Shown: positions 17,899-27,186 of the stretch, piece after piece | Layout of the letters: every line of letters starts with the position of its first letter | Numbering within the stretch: the first letter of the stretch is position 1 | Source: Lujinxingia vulgaris | GTDB taxonomy: Bacteria; Myxococcota_A; Bradymonadia; Bradymonadales; Bradymonadaceae | DNA: 64,000 bases | Direction: 5' to 3' | Assembly: GCF_007997015.1 (NCBI RefSeq) | Contig: NZ_VOSM01000002.1 | Location: 310,001-374,000, forward strand | The notes under the pieces: generated by a model | Database searches by the model: none | Seen by the model: the letters and a program-made list of their open reading frames with translations, nothing else | Told to the model about the DNA's origin: nothing | Translations under genes and position numbers: made by a program

Positions 17899-19728
17899 GT
17901 GCTTGTAAGGGATCGTAGAGTTTGGGGGGTGATGCTGGTCGTGCTGGCGTGCCTGGGCGTGAGCGGGTGCGCAACCGGCGCGTCGGTGGCGGTGCCGCAG
18001 ACGCTGGGGAGTTCCGCGGAGTCGGCGTCCGAGACGGCCGGTGAGACGGATGGCGAGGACACCCTCTGCGATGTGTCCGCGGCCTGCTCCGGGCTGGATC
18101 GTTACCTCTGGGATGGGACGCCCATCCCCGAAGAACTCACCGAGGCGATCGTCGTGCTGGAGGATGGCTGCGCGCGCGGGGTGGGCTCGGGATGCTCGGC
18201 CCTGGCGTCGCTGCGGGTGCTCGGGCGCGGGGTGGCGCATGATCTGGCGGTGGCGCGAGGGCTTTATGAACAAGGTTGTGAGCTTGAGGCCAGCGCCTCG
18301 TGCCTGGGGGCAGGGTGGATGCAGTTTCATGGCCAGGGGGGAGACGAGGCGCCACAGCAGGCGCTGAGATCCTGGGAGCAGGGCTGCGATCTGGGGGATG
18401 CGCCAAGCTGCCGCCAGATTGGCGGGCTCTACCATTTTGGCAACGCCGTCGATCCCTCGCCAGAGCTTGCGGTGACCTACTTCACCCGGGCCTGTGCCGG
18501 AGGCGATGTGCAGGCCTGCGGCGATCTTCAGGAGCATTACGGGTTGAGGCTCGCAGCGTCGGCCGACGAGGAAGACGACTCGGCGCGTGTGCTGGCCTTT
18601 TTGCGAGCAGGTTGTGAGGCCGACGTGGCGCTCTCCTGCGTGCTGGCCGGGGCCTTTGCCGAGGAGGGGCGGGGGCGAGGCAAAGATCCGCAGCGCGCCG
18701 CCGCGCTTTACCGTCGGGGGTGTGAGGCTGGCGAGTACTACGGCTGCACGCTGCTGGGGATGCTCTATGAGCGGGGCGTCGGGGTGAGCGAGAGTTCGCG
18801 CCGCGCCGGCGAACTCTATGTGGAGGCCTGTGAGGCCAACAACACCGTGGGCTGTGCGAGCCTGGGGGTGTTGCAGCTGCAGGGGCGGGGCATTGTGGGC
18901 GGGCCTGTGCAGGCCCGCGAGACCTTTGAGCGAGCGTGTGCCATGGGCAGCGCGCGGGGGTGCTACAACCTGGGCGTCGCGCTCAGGGATGGTCGCGGCG
19001 GGGAGGTCGATGAGGCCGAGGCGGTGGTGCGATTCTGGATCGGCTGCGAGCGTGGCAGCGGTCAGTCCTGCGACGCGCTGGCGCTGATGGTGGAGGCTGG
19101 CCGCGGGGTGGAGAAAGACGTGGAACTGGCCGAGGCGTTGCATCAGCGCGCCTGCGACGCGGGGTGGGCGAAGGGCTGCTACAACGTCGCGGTGAGCTTT
19201 GAGCTGGCTGGTGAGGAGCGGGCCGGAAGCCCCGAGGCGCTGGCGGCCTACCGCAAGGGGTGTGAGGGCGGGTTCGGGCGCTCCTGTTGGCATCTGGGCC
19301 ACCGCCTCTTCGAGCGCGCCGCCGGGGCCGACGAGGTGATCGAGGCGCTGGAGGCCTTTGAGCGAAGCTGTCGGCTGGAGCCGGGGCGCGCGTGCAGCCG
19401 GGCCGCCGCCATCTTGATGGACGATGCCCGGGTGCCCCGAAGTCCGCAGCGGGCGCGGCGTTCGATGGCCGCCGGCTGTGAGGCCGACGATGGCGAGAGC
19501 TGCCTGCGCCTGGGGCATCTCTATGAGGCTGGGGAGGTGGTGCGCGAAGATCGCGACCGCGCGATGCTCCTCTATGCCAAAGCCTGCGGGCTGGGCCAGG
19601 AGCACGCCTGCAGCCGCCGCGGCGCGATGCTCTTAAATGATCCGGGGCGCGCCGAAGACGGGCGACGGCTGCTTGAGCGAGGCTGTGAGCAGGGCGACGA
19701 CTGGGCGTGTGAGCGCCTGAAGCGTTAG
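17899..19728 (+). CDS. Sel1-repeat lipoprotein
   Basis: About 609 residues. The N-terminus is a lipoprotein signal (LVVLACLGVSGC). The rest is a run of about 14 Sel1-like repeats of roughly 36 residues with the pattern A..LY..GCE.G...GC..LG. Examples are AAALYRRGCEAGEYYGCTLL and ARETFERACAMGSARGCYNL. Most units have two Cys that may pair, typical of exported Sel1 solenoids. They act as protein-binding scaffolds. I place the start at the GTG after GGGAGG, with the TTG at 17845 and the ATG at 17932 as alternatives. The stop overlaps the stop of the convergent DUF938 gene. Confidence 0.9.
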   Translation: MLVRDRRVWGVMLVVLACLGVSGCATGASVAVPQTLGSSAESASETAGETDGEDTLCDVSAACSGLDRYLWDGTPIPEELTEAIVVLEDGCARGVGSGCSALASLRVLGRGVAHDLAVARGLYEQGCELEASASCLGAGWMQFHGQGGDEAPQQALRSWEQGCDLGDAPSCRQIGGLYHFGNAVDPSPELAVTYFTRACAGGDVQACGDLQEHYGLRLAASADEEDDSARVLAFLRAGCEADVALSCVLAGAFAEEGRGRGKDPQRAAALYRRGCEAGEYYGCTLLGMLYERGVGVSESSRRAGELYVEACEANNTVGCASLGVLQLQGRGIVGGPVQARETFERACAMGSARGCYNLGVALRDGRGGEVDEAEAVVRFWIGCERGSGQSCDALALMVEAGRGVEKDVELAEALHQRACDAGWAKGCYNVAVSFELAGEERAGSPEALAAYRKGCEGGFGRSCWHLGHRLFERAAGADEVIEALEAFERSCRLEPGRACSRAAAILMDDARVPRSPQRARRSMAAGCEADDGESCLRLGHLYEAGEVVREDRDRAMLLYAKACGLGQEHACSRRGAMLLNDPGRAEDGRRLLERGCEQGDDWACERLKR

Positions 19729-20327
19729 AGCGGCCGCTCGTACACCAGAAGATCGTTGTTGGCGGGCAGTCGGCGCGTGAGCGCGCGTTCGAACCCGCAG
19801 GCCCGCGCCTTCGCGTCGACGTCGGCCAGGCGGCGGATGCCGCTTTGCGGGTCGCGCTGGCGCAGCATCGCATCAAAGCTCTGGTTGCTCGGCTCCAGCT
19901 CGCGATCCTCGTGAATGAAGGGGCCGTAGAGGAGGATCTTGCCGCCCGGGTTGAGCGAGGCGCGGGCGTGCGCAAAGACGCGATCGGTCGCCTCAAAGGG
20001 GGCGATGTGGATGACGTTGCACGCGATGATCGCGTCGGTGTGTTCGACGGCGGGCGCCTCATCAAAAAGATCAAACGCGAGGACCGGGCGCAGGTTGGGG
20101 AGCGCGGCGTCCGTGCGCCAGGCCTCAATGCTGCCGTGGTACTGCGGGCGGTCGGAGGGCTGCCAGGTCAGGTGCGGAAGATGCGCCGCAAAATAGACGG
20201 CGTGCTGGCCGGTGCCGCTGCCGATCTCCCAGACGTGGTGGGCGTCGGCCAGATGTTCGCGAAGTTCGTTGAGAATGGGCTCGCGGTTTCGGACACAGGC
20301 CTCGGAGTGCTGGCGAAGATCGGACAC
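19725..20327 (-). CDS. DUF938 family SAM-dependent methyltransferase
   Basis: 200 residues, from a GTG with AGGAG 6 bases upstream; this is the normal length for DUF938. The family N-terminus SEACVRNREPILNELRE is followed by the SAM-binding motif I (VWEIGSGTGQHAVYFAA). Further on come IIACNVIHIAPFEAT and LLYGPFIHEDRE. The substrate of DUF938 proteins is not known. The TAA at 19725-19727 overlaps the TAG of the Sel1 gene on the other strand, so the two transcripts must end inside each other. Confidence 0.92.
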   Translation of the reverse strand: MSDLRQHSEACVRNREPILNELREHLADAHHVWEIGSGTGQHAVYFAAHLPHLTWQPSDRPQYHGSIEAWRTDAALPNLRPVLAFDLFDEAPAVEHTDAIIACNVIHIAPFEATDRVFAHARASLNPGGKILLYGPFIHEDRELEPSNQSFDAMLRQRDPQSGIRRLADVDAKARACGFERALTRRLPANNDLLVYERPL

Positions 20328-20397
20328 GGGTTGCTCCTGGGAGATCTTTCTTTGGGGGGCGCGGGGATTACTCTTGTGGGCATCCCGGAGAGGCGAC

Positions 20398-20418
20398 GAC
20401 GCCTCGAACCGAGGCGTC
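20398..20418. promoter_or_regulatory. Perfect 9-bp hairpin in the divergent region before the NADH dehydrogenase gene
   Basis: GACGCCTCG and CGAGGCGTC are separated by three bases. It lies 38 bases before the NADH dehydrogenase start, so in its leader it could act as an attenuator or as a binding site; the following bases are only loosely T-rich. Confidence 0.4.
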
Positions 20419-20455
20419 TTCTTCCGGGTTCTAAGTGAAAGCACACGGAGTGAAG

Positions 20456-21817
20456 ATGCCACAAGAGACGACTTCAGAACGCGGAGATGTTCCGATACCA
20501 CCTGCCGATTCCAAACGCAGGCCCTGCGTGGTGATTATCGGGGGAGGGTTCGGCGGGCTAAATGCGGCGCGGGCGTTGAAGCGGGCGTCGGTGGATGTGT
20601 TTCTGATCGATCGGCATAACCACCACCTCTTCCAGCCGCTGCTCTACCAGGTCGCCACCGCGGGGCTCTCCGCCGACGATATCGCCTCGCCGATTCGCGA
20701 GGTGGTGCGCCGTCAGCAGAATGTGCAGGTGATGCTCGGGGAGGTGACCAGCATCGACCGTGAGTCGCGGGTGGTGCGCTATGAGGGCGGGGAGGTGAAC
20801 TATGATTACCTGGTGGTCGCCGCCGGCATGCAGACCAACTATTTTGGCAACCCGCAGTGGGAGGAGCAGGCGCCGGGGCTCAAGACGCTGCGCGACGCGC
20901 TGACCTGCCGTCGCCACATTCTGGAGGTCTTTGAGCAGGCTGAGCGCGAGGGAGAGGGCTCGGAGGGGCGCGGGCTATTGACTTTTGTGGTGGTGGGTGC
21001 GGGAGCCACCGGCGTGGAGATGGCCGGGGCCATTCGCGAGATCGCCTACCAGGTGATGGTCAAAGACTTTCGTCGCATCGACCCGACTCGCGCGCGGGTT
21101 CTCTTGCTGGATGCGGGGCCGCGGGTGCTGACCGGTTACGATGAGGAGCTCTCCGAGCGTGCGCGTCGCGATCTTGAGAAGATGGGCGTGGAGGTGCGCC
21201 TCAACGCCATGGTCGAGGCCATCGATGAGGAGGGGGTCACGGTCAACGGGGAGCGCATCCTGGCAAAAACCGTGGTGTGGGCTGCCGGGGTCAAAGGCAG
21301 CCCGCTGGCCGAGACGCTTAATGTTGAGCTCGACCGGATGGGGCGCGTGAGCGTGCGGCCCGATCTGCGCATGCCGGAAGATGATCGGGTCTTTGTGATC
21401 GGCGACCTCGCGCGTTTTGAGAACGAGGATGGCGAGGTGTTGCCCGGACTGGCGCCGGTGGCCGTGCAGCAGGGAAAACACGTGGCCGAAAACATCAAAC
21501 GCGCGGTGGAGGGAAAGCCGCTGGAGGCGTTTTCGTACTGGGATCGCGGCAAGATGGCGACCATCGGGCGCGCCAGGGCCATCGCCGAGATCGGCGACTG
21601 GAAGTTCGGCGGGCTCCTGGCCTGGCTTGCCTGGCTCTTTGTGCACCTGCTCTTTTTGATCGGGTTTCGAAACCGCGCCTACGTGCTCATGGGCTGGATC
21701 TTTGCCTATGTGGGCATGCGACGCAGCGCGCGTCTGATTGTCGACCCTCCAAAGGAGCGCGCCGGGGCGTTGAACTTCTGGCAGAGCCCGCGGGCCGACG
21801 AGGTTCACGCGGAGTGA
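20456..21817 (+). CDS. ndh: Type II NADH dehydrogenase (NADH:quinone oxidoreductase)
   Basis: 453 residues. FAD-binding motif VVIIGGGFGGLNAARALKRA near residue 25, NAD-binding motif VVVGAGATGVEMAGAI near 180, and FAD-ribityl site VFVIGDLARFE near 305. AVQQGKHVAENI follows, typical of NDH-2. The C-terminal GLLAWLAWLFVHLLFLIG and YVLMGWIFAYVGMR would attach it to the inner face of the membrane. It oxidises NADH and reduces quinone without pumping protons. ATG at 20456 has GGAG 5 bases upstream. The trehalose phosphatase gene follows within 50 bases. Confidence 0.93.
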   Translation: MPQETTSERGDVPIPPADSKRRPCVVIIGGGFGGLNAARALKRASVDVFLIDRHNHHLFQPLLYQVATAGLSADDIASPIREVVRRQQNVQVMLGEVTSIDRESRVVRYEGGEVNYDYLVVAAGMQTNYFGNPQWEEQAPGLKTLRDALTCRRHILEVFEQAEREGEGSEGRGLLTFVVVGAGATGVEMAGAIREIAYQVMVKDFRRIDPTRARVLLLDAGPRVLTGYDEELSERARRDLEKMGVEVRLNAMVEAIDEEGVTVNGERILAKTVVWAAGVKGSPLAETLNVELDRMGRVSVRPDLRMPEDDRVFVIGDLARFENEDGEVLPGLAPVAVQQGKHVAENIKRAVEGKPLEAFSYWDRGKMATIGRARAIAEIGDWKFGGLLAWLAWLFVHLLFLIGFRNRAYVLMGWIFAYVGMRRSARLIVDPPKERAGALNFWQSPRADEVHAE

Positions 21818-21864
21818 GGCTGAGCGGCCAGGGGGGGCCTATCGGTGACTGGCGAGGAGGGGAG

Positions 21865-22680
21865 ATGAAGACGCTCGATGATGTGGTGCACGACGTCGCA
21901 AACGCGCTGGCAAAAGGCCAGCGCCTGCTGGCGATGCTCGACTTTGACGGGACGCTTGCGCCCATTGCGGCTCGACCGGAGCTTGCCGCGCCTGAGGTCG
22001 GGGCGGCGGAGGCGATCACGGCGCTTGTGAAGACCGGGGCCCAGGTGGTGATCGTCAGCGGGCGCGGCGCGGCCGATGTTCAGGCAAGGCTTGGCGTGGG
22101 TAATGTCAGCGTGGTGGGAAGTCACGGTCTGGAGTTGTGGTGGGCCAGCGGCGCGCGCGAGCTTGTAAAAGGGGCCGAGGAGGCCCGGGCGGCCATCGCG
22201 AAGGTGGAGGCGGCCTGGCGCGAGAGGTTCGGTGATGTTGCCGGCGTGGTCCTGGAGCAGAAGCCCTTTGGCGTGGCGTTGCATTACCGGCTGGTGGAGG
22301 AGGGGGCACAGACGCTGGCGGCGCGCGCCAGCGAGGCCGCGCTGCAGTTGGGGGGCGTGCGTCTGAAGTCGGGGAAATGCGTGGTGGAGGCGGTGCCGGC
22401 GTTGCGCTGGGACAAAGGGCGCGCGGCGCAGCTTGTGCTGCGACGCGCGCGGGCCACGGCGCCGGGCGAGGTGCACGCGCTTTATGTGGGCGATGACCTG
22501 ACCGACGAAGATGCTTTTTTGGCGCTGGGCGCTGAGGGGAGCACGGTGCTTGTGGCCTCCGAAGATCGCGCGAGCGAAGCGAGCGCGCGGGTGCGCGACC
22601 CGGCTCAGGTGGTGCGCCTGATCTGGGAGCTCGCTGCCCTTTGCGACCAGAATCAGGGGAGGTTGGTGGGCCTCCCCTGA
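21865..22680 (+). CDS. otsB: Trehalose-6-phosphate phosphatase (OtsB-like, HAD superfamily)
   Basis: 271 residues. HAD motif I is LDFDGTLAPIA near residue 30. Motif II is VVIVSGRGAADV, and the OtsB cap region is present (SVVGSHGLELW). The last motif is YVGDDLTDEDAFLAL, with the acidic cluster that holds Mg. The enzyme removes phosphate from trehalose-6-phosphate in the cytoplasm, giving a compatible solute. No trehalose-phosphate synthase (OtsA) is in the window. The ATG at 21865 has GAGGAGGGG just upstream; a GTG overlapping the previous stop is less likely. It probably shares a transcript with ndh. Confidence 0.9.
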   Translation: MKTLDDVVHDVANALAKGQRLLAMLDFDGTLAPIAARPELAAPEVGAAEAITALVKTGAQVVIVSGRGAADVQARLGVGNVSVVGSHGLELWWASGARELVKGAEEARAAIAKVEAAWRERFGDVAGVVLEQKPFGVALHYRLVEEGAQTLAARASEAALQLGGVRLKSGKCVVEAVPALRWDKGRAAQLVLRRARATAPGEVHALYVGDDLTDEDAFLALGAEGSTVLVASEDRASEASARVRDPAQVVRLIWELAALCDQNQGRLVGLP

Positions 22681-22690
22681 CGAGGGCGCG

Positions 22691-23857
22691 TCAATGCTCG
22701 TGGATGCAGTGATGCACGATGAGGCTCAGGTAGAGCTCGGCGGCGCGGTGGACCTCGCTTAAGTGCACGTGCTCATCGCGGGTGTGCGCCACGCCCAGGT
22801 CGCCCGGACCGAGGATGAGCGGGGCGATGCCTGCCTCAAAGAAGCGGTTGCCGTCGGAGTGGGAGGGAAAAGGCCGGGGGGTAAAGGGCTGCTGCAGCGC
22901 CAGGAAGGCGCGCCGGGAGGTCTGCATCGGCGCGTCATCGGGGTTGAGGCTGTAGGCCGGGGCGAAGAAGAGCTCCTCGGAGCTCACGGTGCATTGAGGG
23001 TGGTCGGCGTTGGATGCCTCAATGGTGGTGGCCAGGGCCTCTCGGAGTGCGGCGGTGTCGACGCCGGCGGCCAGGTGAATATCGAGCGCGGCCTCGCAAC
23101 GATCGGCGATGACAAAGAGGGAGTCGCCGCCGTGAACCTCGCGGGGGTTGATGCTCACGCGTGTGGCGGGCTCGGCGTCGCTGACCTGCTCGATGACGGC
23201 CAGGATGGTGCTGAGCATGGCGTGGATGGCGCTGGCGCCTACGTCGGGGCGGGCGGCGTGGGCGCGCCGTCCCTCGGCGATGAGACGAAGCTCCATGTAG
23301 CCGTAATGCTCCAATGAGGGGCGAAGCCCGGTGGGCTCGCCAATGATCGCCAGCGGGGCGTGCGAGCTCTCCAGAAGTTTTGCGGCGCCATCGCCGTACT
23401 CTTCCTCGCCGACGACCAGCGCCAGCAACAGGCCGCGCCGAAGGCGCGCTCCGGCGTCGACCAGGGCGCAGACCGCCTCGACCATCGCCGCACACCCCGA
23501 CTTCATGTCGGCGCTTCCCAGCCCGTGGAGCACGTCGCCCTCCAGAGTGCTGCCCGGGGCGTCGTGCTCATCGCTGAAGTAAGGGACGGTGTCGAGATGG
23601 CCGACCAGCATCAGCTCCGGCGGCTGCGGCCCGAGCTCAATAAGGATGTTGGCGCGCCCCGGCGCCCCGGGTGAGGCGACCACCGGCTGAAGCCGGTAAG
23701 GCACCGAGGCCTCCTGCAAAGCCGCACAGACCCGCGACACCACCGCACTCTCGGCATAAGAGGGGCTGTAGATATCGACCATGTCGATGAGCAGGCGCTC
23801 GCAGCGCGCCCGGTCAAGGTGGGCCAGAAGATCGTGGAGCTCAGTCATCATGCTCAT
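22691..23857 (-). CDS. M20 family metallopeptidase / deacylase (ArgE/DapE-like)
   Basis: About 388 residues. Metal-site motifs of M20 enzymes are intact: LMLVGHLDTVPYFSDE with the first His and catalytic Asp, GLGSADMKSGCAAMVEA with the bridging Asp, VVGEEEYGDGAA with the general-base Glu pair, and the late HVHLSEV His. The SHSDGNRFFEAG segment is also typical. Such enzymes hydrolyse N-acyl amino acids such as acetylornithine or succinyl-diaminopimelate, using two zinc ions. The substrate is uncertain. Arginine genes lie far away at the end of the window. The start overlaps the GNAT gene end by 17 bases; ATGs at 23881, 23851 and 23848 are alternatives. Confidence 0.87.
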   Translation of the reverse strand: MSMMTELHDLLAHLDRARCERLLIDMVDIYSPSYAESAVVSRVCAALQEASVPYRLQPVVASPGAPGRANILIELGPQPPELMLVGHLDTVPYFSDEHDAPGSTLEGDVLHGLGSADMKSGCAAMVEAVCALVDAGARLRRGLLLALVVGEEEYGDGAAKLLESSHAPLAIIGEPTGLRPSLEHYGYMELRLIAEGRRAHAARPDVGASAIHAMLSTILAVIEQVSDAEPATRVSINPREVHGGDSLFVIADRCEAALDIHLAAGVDTAALREALATTIEASNADHPQCTVSSEELFFAPAYSLNPDDAPMQTSRRAFLALQQPFTPRPFPSHSDGNRFFEAGIAPLILGPGDLGVAHTRDEHVHLSEVHRAAELYLSLIVHHCIHEH

Positions 23858-24500
23858 GAGGTTGGCCTGGGGAGGCGTCATCGCCCGGGCTTATGCCTCC
23901 GGGAGGCAGGTGCGCCGGGGCGGCGTCGGAGGGCGAGGGGTCGGAGGAGGGAGGATGCGCCAGGGAGCGTCGGCGGCGCACGTATTCGGGGTGCTGCGTG
24001 AGGTTTTTGGCCAGGTAGACGTGCTCGGTCTCATTGGTAAAACCCTGGCGCCGAAAGAAGTTCACCGCCGGCAGGTTATCGGACTCGGTATCCGCCAGCA
24101 TGATGCGTGCGCCCCGGGCGATGAAGAGCTCGGTGAGGCGGTTGACCAGGCGCTTGCCCACGCCGCTGCGCGAGAGGTCGGGCTCGACGCCCAGCCACAG
24201 CAAGTAGCCATAGGTCCAGGCGCTGCGCCGCTTCTCGATGAGGGTGCCCAGGGCGAAGCCCACCACCTGGTCGTTGCATTCGGCCACCAGGCAGGTCTCG
24301 GTGTCGGTGCCGAAGATCTGAATCAGCTCAAACTCATCCCAGGTGCGGTAGAGGTTGGGCCAGCGATCGGCGGTGAAGATGCGCTCGCCAAGGGCGAAGA
24401 CCGCAGCGAGGTCTTCGAGCTCCATTTCGCGGATGGTGATCGGGGCGTTGGTGCGTAGCTGGCGAGGGTTGCGTCGACTGCCCGAGGGCATGTCGTCCAT
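23841..24500 (-). CDS. GNAT family N-acetyltransferase
   Basis: 219 residues. The GNAT domain spans about 20-170: TIREMELEDLAAVFALGERI, VVGFALGTLIE, then the acetyl-CoA loop in LGVEPDLSRSGVGKRLVNRL and NFFRRQGF near the end. A Pro/Ser-rich disordered tail of about 40 residues follows. It transfers acetyl from acetyl-CoA to an unknown amine. AGGAG lies 6 bases before the ATG. It overlaps the M20 gene by 17 bases, so an acetylase and a deacylase may be translated together; whether they share a substrate is unknown. Confidence 0.9.
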   Translation of the reverse strand: MDDMPSGSRRNPRQLRTNAPITIREMELEDLAAVFALGERIFTADRWPNLYRTWDEFELIQIFGTDTETCLVAECNDQVVGFALGTLIEKRRSAWTYGYLLWLGVEPDLSRSGVGKRLVNRLTELFIARGARIMLADTESDNLPAVNFFRRQGFTNETEHVYLAKNLTQHPEYVRRRRSLAHPPSSDPSPSDAAPAHLPPGGISPGDDASPGQPHEHDD

Positions 24501-24711
24501 ACAGGTCTCCTGGGGGGGGCGGGGTCACGTTAAGGCCGCCGCGAAATGCGCGGGCGGCGTTGGGACGTTGGTGAATCGGGACAATAGGCACCCCGAAGCC
24601 CGGGAGAAGTGGCGCAACGCGCTTGATGAAACCTCTTCTCGCACGCATCTTGAAGCTGAGACGAGCGGGCGAAGCCCCTTCCTAAATTTCGAAGTCAGAC
24701 AAGGAGACACG

Positions 24712-25821
24712 ATGCGCATTGGAGTCCTGACCGGCGGCGGCGACTGCCCCGGCCTTAACGCAGTGATTCGAGCGGTGACCAAGAGCCTCTTGCTCAAGTG
24801 CGACGCCACGGTGATCGGTTTCGAAGAGGGGTTTCTGGGGATGATCGAGGGGCGCAGCCGCGAGCTCGATCTGAAGGCTCTCAAGGGCATCCTGGCGCGT
24901 GGTGGCACCATCCTGGGCACGCATAATAAGGCCAACCCCTTCAATCATTACCTGGCCGACGGGGCCGATGTCAGCGACCAGCTCGTGGAGAATTACCACC
25001 GCCTGAAGCTCGACGGGGTGGTGGTCATCGGCGGCGACGGCACCATGAGCATCGCGCACCGCTTAAGCGAGAAGGGCGTCAAATGTGTGGGCGTGCCCAA
25101 GACCATCGACAACGACCTGATGCACACCGATCGCACCTTCGGGTTTGATACGGCGGTGGCGGTGGCCACCGAGGCCGTTGACCGGCTGCAGACCACTGGC
25201 GAGAGCCACAGCCGGGTGATGATTCTCGAGACGATGGGGCGCTACGCCGGCTGGCTCGCTCTGCACAGCGGGCTTGCGGGCGGGGCAGACGTGATCCTGA
25301 TTCCGGAGCTTCCTTTTGATGTCGAAGAGATCGCCCGGGTGTGTCAGCAGCGCAAGAAACGCCAGCGCTTCACCATGATTGTGGTGGCCGAGGGCGCGAC
25401 GCTGCTCGACGGCAAGCAGGTGGTGCGCGAGCATATCGACGATAGCCCCGATCCCCTGCGCCTGGGCGGCATCGGCAACCTTCTGGCCGAGAAGCTCAAG
25501 CCCCTGGTCGACAGTGAGATTCGCACCACGACGCTGGGGCATATCCAGCGCGGAGGCACGCCGACGGCCTTTGATCGGGTGCTCTCTACGGCGTTCGGGG
25601 CGCACGCCGCGGCGCTGGTCGCCGGCGGGCGCTGGGGACGCATGGTCGCGCTGCAAAACGGGCAGATGACCAGCGTGGAGATCGCCGAGGTCGCCGACCA
25701 GACGCGTCTTGTGCCGGTGGATTCGCTGCTGGTGCATGCGGCGGCGGCGGTGGGAACCTCCTTTGGCCGCGCAGACTTCGAGGTCGACTTAAGTCGCATG
25801 CCCGAGAATCGCGTGATCTGA
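24712..25821 (+). CDS. pfkA: 6-phosphofructokinase (group III type)
   Basis: 369 residues from an ATG with AAGGAG upstream. MRIGVLTGGGDCPGLNAVI is the nucleotide-binding loop, VVIGGDGTMSIAHRL the phosphate-donor site, and VGVPKTIDNDLMHTDRTFGF holds the catalytic TIDND. ETMGRYAGWLAL and LGHIQRGGTPTAFDR complete the fructose-6-phosphate site. The Gly after GGD favours ATP over pyrophosphate, while the Lys in PKTIDND is usual in pyrophosphate-type enzymes. This mix occurs in ATP-dependent group III enzymes. It makes fructose-1,6-bisphosphate in glycolysis. Confidence 0.92.
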   Translation: MRIGVLTGGGDCPGLNAVIRAVTKSLLLKCDATVIGFEEGFLGMIEGRSRELDLKALKGILARGGTILGTHNKANPFNHYLADGADVSDQLVENYHRLKLDGVVVIGGDGTMSIAHRLSEKGVKCVGVPKTIDNDLMHTDRTFGFDTAVAVATEAVDRLQTTGESHSRVMILETMGRYAGWLALHSGLAGGADVILIPELPFDVEEIARVCQQRKKRQRFTMIVVAEGATLLDGKQVVREHIDDSPDPLRLGGIGNLLAEKLKPLVDSEIRTTTLGHIQRGGTPTAFDRVLSTAFGAHAAALVAGGRWGRMVALQNGQMTSVEIAEVADQTRLVPVDSLLVHAAAAVGTSFGRADFEVDLSRMPENRVI

Positions 25822-25926
25822 GCTGGCCGCCGGTTCGTCGGGGGCTAAAGTCTGTGGACCAACGCGCCGGGTGAGCGCCCGGTGCGTTGCTCTGTCTTTT
25901 CGACGATGTACCTCCGAGGACAAACG

Positions 25927-27168
25927 ATGGTGTCGATGATCGTGTTCGGGCTCTTTTTTACCGGCCTGTGGTTTGGGGCTCATTACTACCTCTGGCGCAG
26001 GCTTCGAGGGCCATTGCACCCGGAGAGTCGCTGGCGCGGTGTGGTCACCTGGGCTGTGGTCGGGCATATCGTGCTGGTGACAGCGACGATGTCGATGCGC
26101 TCGATGCCCCGGGTGGAGCCGATCTACACGATCGCGCAGTGGACGAGTTATGTGGCGATGGGGTTTTTCTCGCTCCTGCTCATCCTGATGATTTTCAAAG
26201 ATGTGGCCGAGTGGCTTACGCGCCGTCTGGGGGCCTTTCGAAAGACGGAATCGACCGAAGTATCGGGGCCGGCGGCGCTGCCGGCCGATCCGTCGCGGCG
26301 GCTCTTTATGAGCAGCAGCCTCAACGCCGCGGTCGTCGGCGGGGCGGCGGTGGCGTCGAAGTGGGGCATGTACGAGGCGTTGCGCCTGCCCGATGTGGTT
26401 GAGGTCGGGGTGCCCTTTGAGGGCCTGCCCGCCTCTCTGGAGGGGTTTCGGATCGTGCAGATCTCCGATGTGCACGTTGGGCCCACCGTGCGGCGCGGGC
26501 ATGTGCAGGCCATCGTCGATCGGGTTCGCGAGCTTCAACCCGACGCCATCGTCATCACCGGCGACCTCATCGAGGGCATGGTCGATCGCATCTGGAAGGA
26601 TGTGGAGCCGATCTTCGATCTTCGCGCGCCCCACGGGGTCTTCTACTGCACCGGTAACCACGAGTATTACTGGGACGCCCCGGGCTGGTGCAAAGCTCTC
26701 GAAGAGCAGGGGATTGTGGTGCTCAATAACGCCCACGCCCTTATTGAGCATCAGGGCGGGCGCGTGTTGATGGCCGGCTGCACCGACTTCTCGGCCTCAC
26801 GTCACGATCCCGATGCTGTCTCTGATCCGCAGGGCGCCCGCGAGGGGGCGCCGGAGCATGACGTCAGCGTGCTGCTGGCTCACCAGCCCAAGAGCATCCA
26901 TCAGGCCGCGGCGGCGGGCTACGATCTGCAGCTCTCCGGGCACACCCACGGCGGGCAGATGTGGCCGTGGAACCTGATCATCGGCTGGTTTCACCCCTAT
27001 GCTGTCGGGCTGGCGCGCGAGGCCAGGACCTGGATCTACGTCAGCCGTGGCACCTGCTATTGGGGGCCGCCGATGCGCATCGGGGCGCCGGCGGAGATCA
27101 CGCAGATCGAACTTCTGGCCGGAGCCCCCGACCGCGCCTACCGACGTCGGCGGCGCGATCGGGGCTAA
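25927..27168 (+). CDS. Membrane-bound metallophosphoesterase (YkuE/YaeI-like)
   Basis: 413 residues. Three or four membrane helices come first (VSMIVFGLFFTGLWFGAHYY, VVTWAVVGHIVLVTATM, VAMGFFSLLLILMIF), then RRLFMSSSLNAAVVGG, which might be a fourth or a signal-like segment. The catalytic domain follows from about residue 180: IVQISDVHVG, IVITGDLIEGM, YCTGNHEYYW, and LSGHTHGGQMWPWN, all metal-site motifs of calcineurin-like phosphoesterases. Relatives act on lipids or nucleotides, such as UDP-2,3-diacylglucosamine, but the substrate is unknown here. GAGGA precedes the ATG by 6 bases. Confidence 0.9.
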   Translation: MVSMIVFGLFFTGLWFGAHYYLWRRLRGPLHPESRWRGVVTWAVVGHIVLVTATMSMRSMPRVEPIYTIAQWTSYVAMGFFSLLLILMIFKDVAEWLTRRLGAFRKTESTEVSGPAALPADPSRRLFMSSSLNAAVVGGAAVASKWGMYEALRLPDVVEVGVPFEGLPASLEGFRIVQISDVHVGPTVRRGHVQAIVDRVRELQPDAIVITGDLIEGMVDRIWKDVEPIFDLRAPHGVFYCTGNHEYYWDAPGWCKALEEQGIVVLNNAHALIEHQGGRVLMAGCTDFSASRHDPDAVSDPQGAREGAPEHDVSVLLAHQPKSIHQAAAAGYDLQLSGHTHGGQMWPWNLIIGWFHPYAVGLAREARTWIYVSRGTCYWGPPMRIGAPAEITQIELLAGAPDRAYRRRRRDRG

Positions 27169-27186
27169 GGCTTCCCGCGTCTGGCA

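Noticed and set aside
17791-19605. A 604-codon frame on the minus strand under the Sel1 gene
   Set aside because: Shadow of the Sel1 repeats; the plus frame shows the real repeats and a lipoprotein signal.
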